Assembly (NCBI GenBank): GCA_964624905.1
Contig: CAZUYK010000002.1
Span: 1-64,000, forward strand
Origin: CAZRVH01 sp964624905
GTDB taxonomy: Bacteria > Patescibacteriota > Gracilibacteria > Peribacterales > Peribacteraceae
DNA length: 64,000 nucleotides
Direction: 5' to 3'
Below are positions 15,374-23,402 of the stretch, one piece after another. The position numbers were made by a program, and so were the translations under genes. Every line of letters starts with the position of its first letter. The first letter of the stretch is position 1. The notes under the pieces were generated by a model. It was given only the letters and a program-made list of their open reading frames with translations, was not told where the DNA came from and did no database searches.

Positions 15374-16968
15374 TCCGATTCGGGAACGATGGAAATATGC
15401 GAGGGAATGCCGGGCAGGGAACGGTTCCAGGGCGGCCAGGAGGCTATGCGCACGTTTTCCACCTCCGGCATGTTCTTAATGATGCGCACCGCTTCGTCCG
15501 AGCGCATGCCTGCGGTTTTTTCGCGGACGGTCTTGGCGAAGAGGGCGCCTTCCGGCGTCAACGGGTCCAGGATGTATTCTTCCGTACCTGTAAGATCCAC
15601 CGTCAGTTTGATCCAGGAGAACGCGTCGTCCCAGCTGATGACGTGCACCACGAGCCTGCTGCGGTCGATGTCACCCTCGATCAGGCGCTTGCCTGCGCGC
15701 ACGTGCGAACGAAGCTCCTTGCTCAGCATGGATAGCATGTGCGTGACGTCGTAGGCGTAGGCGATGTAATGGATGGAGCCGGACAACGTGACCGTCGACA
15801 CGGCCTTGCCGATCAGATCCGGCGGGACGCTGACGGGCGTGTACCAGGTCTTGGTGAGCGTTTCATTATTCAAAAGCTCCAGTCGCTGGGTGTTGGAACG
15901 CGCGTTACGGATTTCCACGTCCTGCTGTACCTGCTGCTTCGCATCCGCGAGAAGTTCCTTTTCCAATCTCTTTTTGGCGATTTCGATGTCTTCTTTGCTC
16001 AGTACCGTACGGTAGGCGGTGGTACCCCCGGTGGCTGGCTTGCGGTTTTCCGCGTACACCAGCTTGCGCTCATCCTCGGGAAGCCCCGGGATATCCCAGC
16101 GCAATCCTGCGGGCACGTTTCCACGGTCGCCGATGATCTGGCCGTAGAGGTCCGCGTCATCCGCCTTCGCGGTCACCGTCGTTTCGGACCCCGGTTCAAT
16201 GACGACCGATTCCTGCAGGCGGAAAATCATGCCGGCCTGGTTGGAGACACGCGTCGTCTTCTTGAACGAGTATGCTTCCTTCGCCTTGTTGATGATGGTC
16301 AGCTGCATCTTGGACGAGGTTCCGATGAACTCCTTGCTGATCTGATCGAACACGAGCTGCCGCGACATCTGCACCTTGATGGGCACGAGCGGCATGGAAC
16401 GCACGTGCTCGCGCGAGGCGATGTCCGCCCCGGACTGGGCAAGGATGATGTTCACCGTCTGGCTGACGTTTTCCTGCCTCGGCCGGATGAAGATGTCAGC
16501 GGAGGGAAGGAGTTTGAAAAGCACGATGAAAAAGAGGATGCAACTGAGTCCCACGAGCGAAAAGATACGGAGCTTCGGAACCGACAAAAGTCCCATTCGC
16601 TGCAATTGAGTCTTGAGCTGCTGCTTCCAGATATGCGGCGAAAACTGGCGCAACGCATCGTCCATTTTCGGGTGGCCTTCCAAAATCGTCTTGAGTTGCG
16701 ACGTGCGGTCGTAGACGGTGAACCCCGCGTCTCGGACTGCATGCACCAGGACGGGATGTTTCACGGCGAAGCGCACGCGCTGTTTCATCTTTTTGCACTC
16801 CTCCAGGAACAGGATGCGTTGGGGTTTGTCGTCGGCCAGCACGTCTTCCTTGGCGCCCAAGATCACCAGTAACTGGCCTTCCGTTTCGCGGATACGCTTC
16901 ACGATCACCTGCCACGACTCATCATCGTGCGGAAACAGGAGGACCAATGAAGTATCGGGTGAAATCAT
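15370..16968 (-). CDS. Membrane protein with baseplate-J-like extracytoplasmic domain (tentative)
   Basis: 532 residues. A cytoplasmic alpha/beta N-terminal domain (about 1-110, LLVILGAKEDVL) is followed by one membrane helix (134-153) and a long beta-rich extracytoplasmic part. The layout matches Patescibacteria proteins annotated as baseplate J/gp47 family; I assign it by architecture only. It starts 15 nt after the pgk stop and overlaps ydcF by 4 nt, so it sits in that operon. No other phage-tail or contractile-injection gene is near, so a phage function is not supported. An envelope role is more likely. Confidence 0.5.
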   Translation of the reverse strand: MISPDTSLVLLFPHDDESWQVIVKRIRETEGQLLVILGAKEDVLADDKPQRILFLEECKKMKQRVRFAVKHPVLVHAVRDAGFTVYDRTSQLKTILEGHPKMDDALRQFSPHIWKQQLKTQLQRMGLLSVPKLRIFSLVGLSCILFFIVLFKLLPSADIFIRPRQENVSQTVNIILAQSGADIASREHVRSMPLVPIKVQMSRQLVFDQISKEFIGTSSKMQLTIINKAKEAYSFKKTTRVSNQAGMIFRLQESVVIEPGSETTVTAKADDADLYGQIIGDRGNVPAGLRWDIPGLPEDERKLVYAENRKPATGGTTAYRTVLSKEDIEIAKKRLEKELLADAKQQVQQDVEIRNARSNTQRLELLNNETLTKTWYTPVSVPPDLIGKAVSTVTLSGSIHYIAYAYDVTHMLSMLSKELRSHVRAGKRLIEGDIDRSRLVVHVISWDDAFSWIKLTVDLTGTEEYILDPLTPEGALFAKTVREKTAGMRSDEAVRIIKNMPEVENVRIASWPPWNRSLPGIPSHISIVPESE

Positions 16969-16983
16969 GAAGTGGCGTCGTTG

Positions 16984-18177
16984 TTATTCCGACAGCGCGG
17001 CGACCGCGGGAAGCGTCTCGCCGGCGATGAATTCCAACATGGCTCCGCCACCCGTGCTGACGAACGTGTAGGCGGACAAGTCCAATCCGTTCCTCGTATG
17101 GAAGTCGAGGGTGTCGCCGCCGCCGACGATCGAGACAAGCGTGCCTGCCTTCGTGGCCTCGGCGATGGCATGCGCGACTGCTTTCGTCGCCTGCGCGAAT
17201 GCGGGATTTTCGTAATAACCCAGGGGTCCGTTCCACACCACCATTCCCGCGCTCCTCAATAAATCCGAGAACTGCGCGACCGTTTGCGTTCCCATGTCGA
17301 AGATGGCGCGCGTCTCAGGAACGCCCGTCACGGGCACGTTGTCACCCGACGTCGCCGCGGGACCGTCGGCGACGATGACATCGGACGGAAGATGAATAGT
17401 TGCATGGCCTTCTTTCTTGCTCTCTTCAAGGATCGACAGGGCTTCCGGCATTTGCTCCTTTTCATGCAACGACGAGCCCACGGCATGACCGCTCGCGGCA
17501 AGGAACGTATTCGCGATCGCGCCTCCGACGATGATGTGGTCGGCATGGCCCAGCATGGAGCGGATGACCGGCACCTTCGTTTCCATCTTCGCGCCGCTCA
17601 CGATGAAAACCAGGGGGCGCATGGGATCGGTCCGCACGCCGGACAAGGCGGTAACCTCCTGTTCCAACTGCAAACCGGCATAGGACGGAAGGAACTCCGT
17701 CACGGCAACCATGCTCGCATGTTTGCGATGGGCGTTCGAGAAAGCATCGTTCACGTACACGTCCGCCAGGGCCGCCAATTCCTTGGCGAAGGCGGGATCG
17801 TTCTTTTCCTCGCGCTCGTCGTACCGGAGGTTTTCCAAAAGAAGAACGTCGCCGGGCTTCAAGGAAGAAGCTGCCGCGGCAGCCGTGGGACCCGTGCACG
17901 AATCCGCGAACGCAACCGTGCGGCCGAGAAGTTTTTCAAGGACGGGAACGAGCGGCTTCTGGCTTTCCGACTCCACGCGCTTTCCCTTCGGCCTGCCTTG
18001 GTGTGCCATGATGACCAGGGCGGCGCCTTGTTCCAGGATATATTTCATGGTCGGCACCAATGCGTCGATGCGCGAAGTGTCGGTGACGGTTCCGTCGGCG
18101 ATTTCAACGTCGAATCCCGCGCGAAGCAGGACTCTCTTGCCTGCGATTTCGGCGTTTGTAAGCGAATGTAGTTTCAT
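16984..18177 (-). CDS. pgk: Phosphoglycerate kinase
   Basis: 397 residues, full length. Typical motifs: HQGRPKG (about 56-62), ENLRYDEREEKND near 115-127, VYVNDAFSNAHRKHAS near 138, VVWNGPLGYYENPAF near 315, and the nucleotide-binding VGGGDT near 355. It makes ATP from 1,3-bisphosphoglycerate. It is divergent: the usual RVDFNVP near the N-terminus reads RAGFDVE, so the Asp of VDFN is Gly, and SHLGRPKG reads AHQGRPKG. The ATG at 18177 lies 6 nt past a TACACT -10 box, so the operon is predicted to start leaderless. Confidence 0.93.
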   Translation of the reverse strand: MKLHSLTNAEIAGKRVLLRAGFDVEIADGTVTDTSRIDALVPTMKYILEQGAALVIMAHQGRPKGKRVESESQKPLVPVLEKLLGRTVAFADSCTGPTAAAAASSLKPGDVLLLENLRYDEREEKNDPAFAKELAALADVYVNDAFSNAHRKHASMVAVTEFLPSYAGLQLEQEVTALSGVRTDPMRPLVFIVSGAKMETKVPVIRSMLGHADHIIVGGAIANTFLAASGHAVGSSLHEKEQMPEALSILEESKKEGHATIHLPSDVIVADGPAATSGDNVPVTGVPETRAIFDMGTQTVAQFSDLLRSAGMVVWNGPLGYYENPAFAQATKAVAHAIAEATKAGTLVSIVGGGDTLDFHTRNGLDLSAYTFVSTGGGAMLEFIAGETLPAVAALSE

Positions 18178-18288
18178 ACGGAAAGTGTAGCCAAAACCGT
18201 CGGCTTGCGGAAAAAGTGGATGTTGACGGATGTCCGATGCATGGGGAGATCGCTGCCGTGTTTTCCGGAAGTTTGCTAGCATGACGCC

Positions 18289-19356
18289 ATGGAATTTTCC
18301 CCTCTCATTCTCGTTCCCCTGTTCGCATTCCTCGCTTGCGTCAGCCTGCATGCGACGGCGCTGAGAACATTCCCCAAACTCGGACTCCTCGATTTCCCCG
18401 AGCGATACGGATACACGCGCGCACGACTCCCCTACCCCACCGGTATCGTCTGCGTGATTACCTTTGTCACATTTTTCGCCTTCCTGCAGCCGTGGAACAT
18501 GCAAAATGCAGCCCTTCTGGCAGGAATCGTCATCCTGGGCGCGATGTCATTCTATGACGACCGTTACCGCCTCCCCGCCCTTCTGCGCCTCTTCGTCCAA
18601 GCCTCCGTGGCCGTCCTGTTGTTCATCACGGGCACGCGCATCTACTCCCTGACCAATCCACTCTCCGACATAGGCATCGACGCCGTACTGAAACTTGATT
18701 CCTTCGTCTTCAACATGCCATTCTTCGGCTCGCTGCCCCTGCTGAGCGGCATCTTTACGATTGTCTGGATCATCCTGACCATCAACGCGCTCAACTGGTT
18801 CGATGGCATCCCGGGCCAGGTGAATATCCTCTCCGTCATCGGTTTCGCGACGATCGGATTCCTCTCTCTCAGCGAACGAGTGGACCAACCGGCATTGGCC
18901 CTTCTTGCATTCGTCCTCGCCGCCATCGCTGCGGCTGCGTTGATGTTCGACTTTCCTCCGCCGAAAGTGGTCGCAGGCGACTCCGGGGCGATGTTCTTCG
19001 GCTTCATGCTCGGCGTGTTGACGATCTACGCGGGCGGAAAGGTGGCAACCGGCTTCCTGGTATTCGGCGTACCGTTGATCGACCTGATCATCGTCGTCAT
19101 CCGCCGCCTCCTGAAAGGCACGTCCCCCATGAAAGGAAACGCCGTCGACGAGCATCTGCATCACAGGCTGCTTCGGAAAGGATGGTCCGCCCGTTCCGTC
19201 ATTCTGCTGATGCTGGCGATCGGCAGCGTATTCGGGATCAGCGCCCTCTTCCTCAGCACCACGCAGAAATTCCTGGCAGGCGGGTTACTGTTCCTCTGCA
19301 TACTGCTGCTGTCCGTTTACACGGAACCGAGGAAAACCAAAGAAAAGGGCGAATAA
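18289..19356 (+). CDS. WecA/TagO-type polyprenyl-phosphate GlcNAc-1-P transferase
   Basis: 355 residues with about 10 membrane helices. Family residues are present on the cytoplasmic loops: DDR near 85, NWFDGIPG near 167-174, GDSGAMFFGFM near 226-236, and the His loop DEHLHHRLL near 285. The HxHHRLL form points to the WecA/TagO subgroup rather than MraY. It would transfer a sugar-1-phosphate from a UDP-sugar to undecaprenyl phosphate, starting a surface glycan. The GTG/ATG choice is clear: the ATG at 18289 is 6 nt past TAGCAT. It is divergent from pgk. Confidence 0.88.
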   Translation: MEFSPLILVPLFAFLACVSLHATALRTFPKLGLLDFPERYGYTRARLPYPTGIVCVITFVTFFAFLQPWNMQNAALLAGIVILGAMSFYDDRYRLPALLRLFVQASVAVLLFITGTRIYSLTNPLSDIGIDAVLKLDSFVFNMPFFGSLPLLSGIFTIVWIILTINALNWFDGIPGQVNILSVIGFATIGFLSLSERVDQPALALLAFVLAAIAAAALMFDFPPPKVVAGDSGAMFFGFMLGVLTIYAGGKVATGFLVFGVPLIDLIIVVIRRLLKGTSPMKGNAVDEHLHHRLLRKGWSARSVILLMLAIGSVFGISALFLSTTQKFLAGGLLFLCILLLSVYTEPRKTKEKGE

Positions 19357-19432
19357 TATTGAAGGGCGGAGAGAAGGTGTTATACACTTGATTTGGTCGT
19401 GCAGAGCTTTTATTTCCTTTTCTACACACTCT

Positions 19433-20239
19433 ATGCACAAATATCGTTCCCTGGCAGCGGCCGCCGCAACCGGCGTGGCCCTGCTCGTTCCCGCATTCGC
19501 TTTCGCCGCTGACGCTGCAGCCGTCACGGAAGACGAGGTTTTGAATGCAATCACCCCCGTCATGTCCGAAGATAAGGGCGGTTACGGCGGCGGTGGCGGC
19601 TCCATTTGGCCCGGCCCCGTAGGCGGAGGCGTCACGGTGGACAGTTCCTACACGAAGGAAGTCACGCCTGACTTCATCGCCATCAGCGCATACTGCGAAG
19701 TATCCGGCGAATCTTCCCGCCAGGCAGTCCGCGAGAAACTGAACCAGATGTACCTGGATATCAAGGCTGCGGTCGGCGCAGACGGCCGCGTCCGCAAGTC
19801 GGGCATGGGCGGCGTCTATCCGTACTACGACCCTGCGACGGGAACATCCACGGATAAGTTCTCCGGCAGCCTGAGCATCTTCATCCGCGTCGTGAACCAG
19901 AGCGCCACGCAGCGCCTGAGCGACCTGATCGAAACGAAGGGATGCAGCCCGAGCTGGGACGTCCGCCTGCAGGACACGCAGTCCTACGAATTGGCGAACC
20001 TCGATATGCTCGTAAAAAGGTTGAACGACCGCAAAGTCGTCTTCGAGAAGCTGCTCGGCAGGAAACTGACCAAGGTGATCGGCGCCTCGCTGTACACGTA
20101 CGTGGACGGCTACGGCACCTACGACCCTGAAACGAACAAAGTGGACGCGACGACGACTCTCTCCGTGACGTTCGACATCGGAACGCGCGCCTCCATTACG
20201 ACTCCCACGACGAGATCCAGCGCGATGCCCAAGGGCTGA
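19433..20239 (+). CDS. Secreted SIMPL-domain (DUF541) protein
   Basis: 268 residues. The signal peptide covers about 1-27 (ending AFAFAADA). A Gly-rich stretch (45-60) is followed by a domain that looks like SIMPL: SYTKEVTPDFIAISAY near 67, a central helix with REKLNQMYLDIKAAV, and paired strands FSGSLSIFIRVVN and TTTLSVTFDIG. SIMPL proteins are oligomeric envelope proteins of unclear biochemical role. The ATG at 19433 is taken because it starts the signal peptide; its leader is U/C-rich without a Shine-Dalgarno. A strong terminator follows. Confidence 0.65.
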   Translation: MHKYRSLAAAAATGVALLVPAFAFAADAAAVTEDEVLNAITPVMSEDKGGYGGGGGSIWPGPVGGGVTVDSSYTKEVTPDFIAISAYCEVSGESSRQAVREKLNQMYLDIKAAVGADGRVRKSGMGGVYPYYDPATGTSTDKFSGSLSIFIRVVNQSATQRLSDLIETKGCSPSWDVRLQDTQSYELANLDMLVKRLNDRKVVFEKLLGRKLTKVIGASLYTYVDGYGTYDPETNKVDATTTLSVTFDIGTRASITTPTTRSSAMPKG

Positions 20240-20264
20240 TCGACACCGGATACCGTTTCAATCA

Positions 20265-20298
20265 CGCAGGAGAGACAGGTTACTCTCCTGCGTTTTTG
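20265..20298 (+). terminator. Intrinsic terminator after the SIMPL gene
   Basis: CGCAGGAGAG (20265-20274) pairs with CTCTCCTGCG (20283-20292), followed by TTTTT. The right arm is also the last codons of the convergent M23 peptidase gene. Confidence 0.85.
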
Positions 20299-21758
20299 AT
20301 AGGCTTGCTCATCACCTTCATCGGCTCCACGTTCACGATCACGGTCTTGGTACCCCTGGGAAGCATTTTCACCAGGGCCACGCCATCGGTGAAGTCCGCG
20401 GAAGTAAGGACGGATTTATCGAACTCCGCGTCCCCGAACGCCAGGCGGAGATACAGCTTGTCTTTCAGGATTGCCTTCGTCTTGTTGCCGTTCGCATCGA
20501 GCAACGTGATGCGAACGGTCAGCCACTCGCGTCCCGCGAAGGTCGGGGGAACGGCTATGTCGACGCTCGAGACATCGTCCGTGGATTCCGATTGTACTGG
20601 AATAACTTCAGGCTGCTGCGCGGGAATGGAAGGTGCGGCCGTATGCACGGAAGACACAATGGTCTGGATCGCCGTGGGAGCTGTCGGGATGGCAACGGCA
20701 ACGGCTGTCGCCGATGTGCGGGACGCAAGGCGCTTGCTCATGCGCTCCTTACGCAGTTGCGCAACGCTCTTGGTTGATTTCACGGCAGTGGATGGCTTCT
20801 TCACGACGGGGGCATTGGAACCGTCGTATGCGGTGTCGTACTTCGCAGCGGAACGATTGGCCTGCACCACGAGCATGGGCTGGACGGTGAATTCGTAGCC
20901 GCGCTCCTGGTGGAAGCCGGTGTTCACTCCCTTGGCCGTATTCAAACCGGCGTCTCGCAATTCCGCGCCGGTGAACGGCCAGTACGGATGCCACGGAGCG
21001 GTGTCACGATCTATTTGGAAGTGAAGGTGCGGGCCGCTTGCAAATCCCGTCATGCCTGAGAGTCCGATCTGCTGCCCCTTCTGCACGATGTCACCTTCGG
21101 AAACAAGTTGCGAACTCAGGTGGGAGTACGAAGAGTGAAGCACGGTCGTATAGTCAGGATGCTCCGGATCGGGCATGTGCGGATGGCGAATGACGACGAG
21201 CTTGCCGAATCCGCCGGCATCCTCGCGCACGCTGGTGACGATGCCGTTTGCAATGGAGACGACGGGGGTTCCGATGGGAACGCGGATGTCGACGCCCGGG
21301 TGGCTGCCGTGACCGTCGCCATCGGTTTCGTAGGAACCCATGTACCCGACGGAATATGCGGGATCTGCCGTCTTGGGATTCGATTGCTTAGTAGGATCGT
21401 ACGGCTTGAGCGGAATAAGGATATCCTTCGGCACCTGCTTGTACGTATGTTCCTCGGGATTGCCGCCGTATTCGGACCATCGGGAATAATCCGGAACCAA
21501 CGTAATCGGCATGACGGTTCCGGTATAGGTGATCAGACTGTCATCGTATTTACCCATCACGCTCTTCCAAAAAGCATACCATCCGTGCTCCCCCACCATG
21601 TTTCCCGCAACGAACGCCGTAAGGGAAACAGCGGCGATGAAGAACGAAGACTTCTGCTTCATGTAGAGCATCGTCTGTTTCGGATGGTCCTTTCTCTTGT
21701 AGAGGGATGACCTGCCAAAACCCATTCTCTTCGCCGTCGTAATACGTGTAAGCTGCAT
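20280..21758 (-). CDS. Secreted M23 (LytM-type) metallopeptidase
   Basis: 492 residues. A basic N-terminus and hydrophobic helix (about 37-56) act as signal or anchor. The LytM fold has HPGVD (His153, Asp157) and GPHLHF (His244, His246), the zinc ligands and catalytic His, so it should be an active peptidoglycan endopeptidase. A Lys/Ser/Ala-rich linker (about 315-390) leads to a C-terminal beta domain (about 405-490). A later start (Met33, MKQKSSFF) would give a more conventional signal peptide. A consensus promoter lies upstream and overlaps the divergent tsaE promoter. Confidence 0.88.
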   Translation of the reverse strand: MQLTRITTAKRMGFGRSSLYKRKDHPKQTMLYMKQKSSFFIAAVSLTAFVAGNMVGEHGWYAFWKSVMGKYDDSLITYTGTVMPITLVPDYSRWSEYGGNPEEHTYKQVPKDILIPLKPYDPTKQSNPKTADPAYSVGYMGSYETDGDGHGSHPGVDIRVPIGTPVVSIANGIVTSVREDAGGFGKLVVIRHPHMPDPEHPDYTTVLHSSYSHLSSQLVSEGDIVQKGQQIGLSGMTGFASGPHLHFQIDRDTAPWHPYWPFTGAELRDAGLNTAKGVNTGFHQERGYEFTVQPMLVVQANRSAAKYDTAYDGSNAPVVKKPSTAVKSTKSVAQLRKERMSKRLASRTSATAVAVAIPTAPTAIQTIVSSVHTAAPSIPAQQPEVIPVQSESTDDVSSVDIAVPPTFAGREWLTVRITLLDANGNKTKAILKDKLYLRLAFGDAEFDKSVLTSADFTDGVALVKMLPRGTKTVIVNVEPMKVMSKPIKNAGE

Positions 21759-21763
21759 AGGGA

Positions 21764-21793
21764 TTGTGTGTTATTTGTTTACTTGAATATAAT
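21764..21793 (+). promoter_or_regulatory. Promoter reading towards the tsaE-HD gene
   Basis: TTGTGT (21764-21769), 18-nt spacer, TATAAT (21788-21793). The ATG at 21828 leaves a leader of about 27 nt. It overlaps the opposite-facing promoter at 21789-21817. Confidence 0.5.
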
Positions 21794-21817
21794 ATCACTT
21801 TTTGTAAAGTAAGTCAA
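21789..21817 (-). promoter_or_regulatory. Promoter of the M23 peptidase gene
   Basis: Minus strand: TTGACT (21817-21812), 17-nt spacer, TATTAT (21794-21789). Its -10 box shares bases with the divergent TATAAT, so the two polymerase sites exclude each other. Confidence 0.65.
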
Positions 21818-21827
21818 TACAACACCT

Positions 21828-22802
21828 ATGTTTGAAACCGTCAAATTATGGCTTCCAAGCGAGCAAAAGACGCAATCAGCCGGGAAATCCTTGGCCCATA
21901 CTTTATATGCCTTTCCCGTGACGATTTTCCTGCGTGGCGAGCTAGGGGCAGGCAAAACCACATTCCTGCAGGGATTCGCAAAGGAGCTGGGCATTGAAGA
22001 AAATCTGACCAGTCCTACGTATGCTTTGGAGCAACAATATCGTACGAAAAACAACCTTCCGTTTATCCATATCGACCTCTATCGCCTTTCGCCTGCGGAC
22101 GCACAGCAACTGCTGGATCAAACGGACATAACGGAAGGAATCCGATGCATGGAATGGGCCGATCGCCTTCCCAATATCCCATCAGGACTACCTCATATCC
22201 TCATAGACCTGAAAGAGGAGAACGACGGAAGGATGTTGACCGTGGCATTCAATGACATGCCTTTGCCATCCGATGAAGAGATAGGAATCTGGCGAAGCGA
22301 AGTGGAATTGCCGGAGAACGTCGTCGCGCATTGCGAAACGGTCAGGGAAGTCACAGACCGCATCTGCGATCACTTTCTATCGGAAGGAACGATTATTCGC
22401 GCCCAGGCGGCTTCGAAAGCGGCGGCCCTGCACGACCTGTTGCGATTCATCGACTTCGAACAGGAGAGGATTGCCGACAATCGTATCTGGCTGGCCATTA
22501 AAGATTCGTACCCCGGCATGAAGCACGAGGAGGCGGCCGCATCGTTCCTGCGCGAAAAAGGATTCCATGGCGTCGCCGACATAGTAGCCACGCACGGCGT
22601 TTCGAATGGCGACATCCGCACCGCTCGCCTGGAACAGAAGACCGTTTACTATGCGGACAAACGCGCTGCGCACGACAAAATCGTGACACTCCACGAGCGA
22701 TTCAGGGAATTCGAGGAACGGTACGGACGGGCGCCCGGGGCATGGAGGGAAGAATCGTTCTTCCTTGAAATAACGCTTTTCGGGCATACGCCTCCATTCT
22801 GA
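21828..22802 (+). CDS. tsaE: TsaE tRNA t6A ATPase fused to an HD-domain phosphohydrolase
   Basis: 324 residues, twice the normal TsaE length. Residues 1-145 are TsaE: Walker A GELGAGKT at 37-44, LTSPTYAL at 60-67, HIDLYRL at 81-87, and the ME-W motif near 108. TsaE drives the TsaB-TsaD cycle that makes t6A on ANN-decoding tRNAs. Residues about 160-324 look like an HD phosphohydrolase with His168, the HD pair His202-Asp203, His233, His256 and Asp277 in the right order. The reading frame is uninterrupted across the junction. The HD substrate is unknown. The HD call is by motif spacing only. Confidence 0.85.
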   Translation: MFETVKLWLPSEQKTQSAGKSLAHTLYAFPVTIFLRGELGAGKTTFLQGFAKELGIEENLTSPTYALEQQYRTKNNLPFIHIDLYRLSPADAQQLLDQTDITEGIRCMEWADRLPNIPSGLPHILIDLKEENDGRMLTVAFNDMPLPSDEEIGIWRSEVELPENVVAHCETVREVTDRICDHFLSEGTIIRAQAASKAAALHDLLRFIDFEQERIADNRIWLAIKDSYPGMKHEEAAASFLREKGFHGVADIVATHGVSNGDIRTARLEQKTVYYADKRAAHDKIVTLHERFREFEERYGRAPGAWREESFFLEITLFGHTPPF

Positions 22803-22805
22803 GGA

Positions 22806-23357
22806 TTACAAGATTCCCGGAACCAGGGCCTTGAGCAACGCTGCGGGTATATCGCCCGCGGAAGGACCGAACTGGGCAAGCAGGAAGGCACCCAGGGATG
22901 CGACGAGGAGGATGAACGCCAGGAATACCGCCGAGGTGTTTTTCGCAGCGCGAGTGAACCAGCGATCGTCTGCAGAAGCATCGACAAGGCGCGCTATGAG
23001 AAAGAATTTCGTGGAAAGCAGGACGGCCGCGAGCATCAGCCATAGGAACGCCCGGACCATGGGGCTTAAGGAAGGCAACACCGGCATCCAGGACTGGAAA
23101 CATACTTCATACACCAATCCAAACAACAGGACGGCAGCCTCCAATGAGAGGCAATAGACGTATGCCGACATCGAACGGACCCTGCGCGAACGCAACGAGC
23201 GTACGGCCATAATCGCATACGCTGCGAATACGACGAGCATCCAACCGAAATTGAGGAAAGCTGCGCAAAAGAAAATAGATACGATGCTGGCTGCATGAAT
23301 GGCGGGCACGTCACGGTATTCATTCCAAGCCCGCAAGATATGTGTTTGAGACCTCAT
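22806..23357 (-). CDS. Integral membrane protein, unknown
   Basis: 183 residues with about five membrane helices (near 23-40, 42-55, 68-88, 100-122 and 143-165). There is a basic loop (RSLRSRRVRS) between helices 2 and 3. No family is recognised. It has its own promoter (TTGCAA, 17 nt, TATAAT), and an 8-bp inverted repeat covers the -10 box and the start of transcription, so repression by a dimeric regulator is plausible. It converges with the tsaE-HD gene. Confidence 0.6.
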   Translation of the reverse strand: MRSQTHILRAWNEYRDVPAIHAASIVSIFFCAAFLNFGWMLVVFAAYAIMAVRSLRSRRVRSMSAYVYCLSLEAAVLLFGLVYEVCFQSWMPVLPSLSPMVRAFLWLMLAAVLLSTKFFLIARLVDASADDRWFTRAAKNTSAVFLAFILLVASLGAFLLAQFGPSAGDIPAALLKALVPGIL

Positions 23358-23358
23358 G

Positions 23359-23381
23359 TGTGTTATTTATATTATAACACA
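23359..23381. promoter_or_regulatory. Operator-like inverted repeat over a -10 box
   Basis: TGTGTTAT (23359-23366), 7-nt centre, ATAACACA (23374-23381), a perfect 8-bp dyad. It contains the TATAAT box of the 22806-23357 gene and ends 2 nt before its ATG, a typical repressor site position. Confidence 0.45.
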
Positions 23382-23399
23382 TATTTATGTATATTGCAA
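23371..23399 (-). promoter_or_regulatory. Promoter of the 183-residue membrane protein
   Basis: Minus strand: TTGCAA (23399-23394), 17-nt spacer, TATAAT (23376-23371), 13 nt to the ATG at 23357, giving a leader of about 6 nt. Confidence 0.7.
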
Positions 23400-23402
23400 C
23401 TA

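Noticed and set aside
15370..16968. Baseplate-J-like gene as evidence of a contractile injection system or prophage
   Set aside because: No sheath, tube, spike or other tail gene is present, and it sits in an operon with pgk and ydcF.
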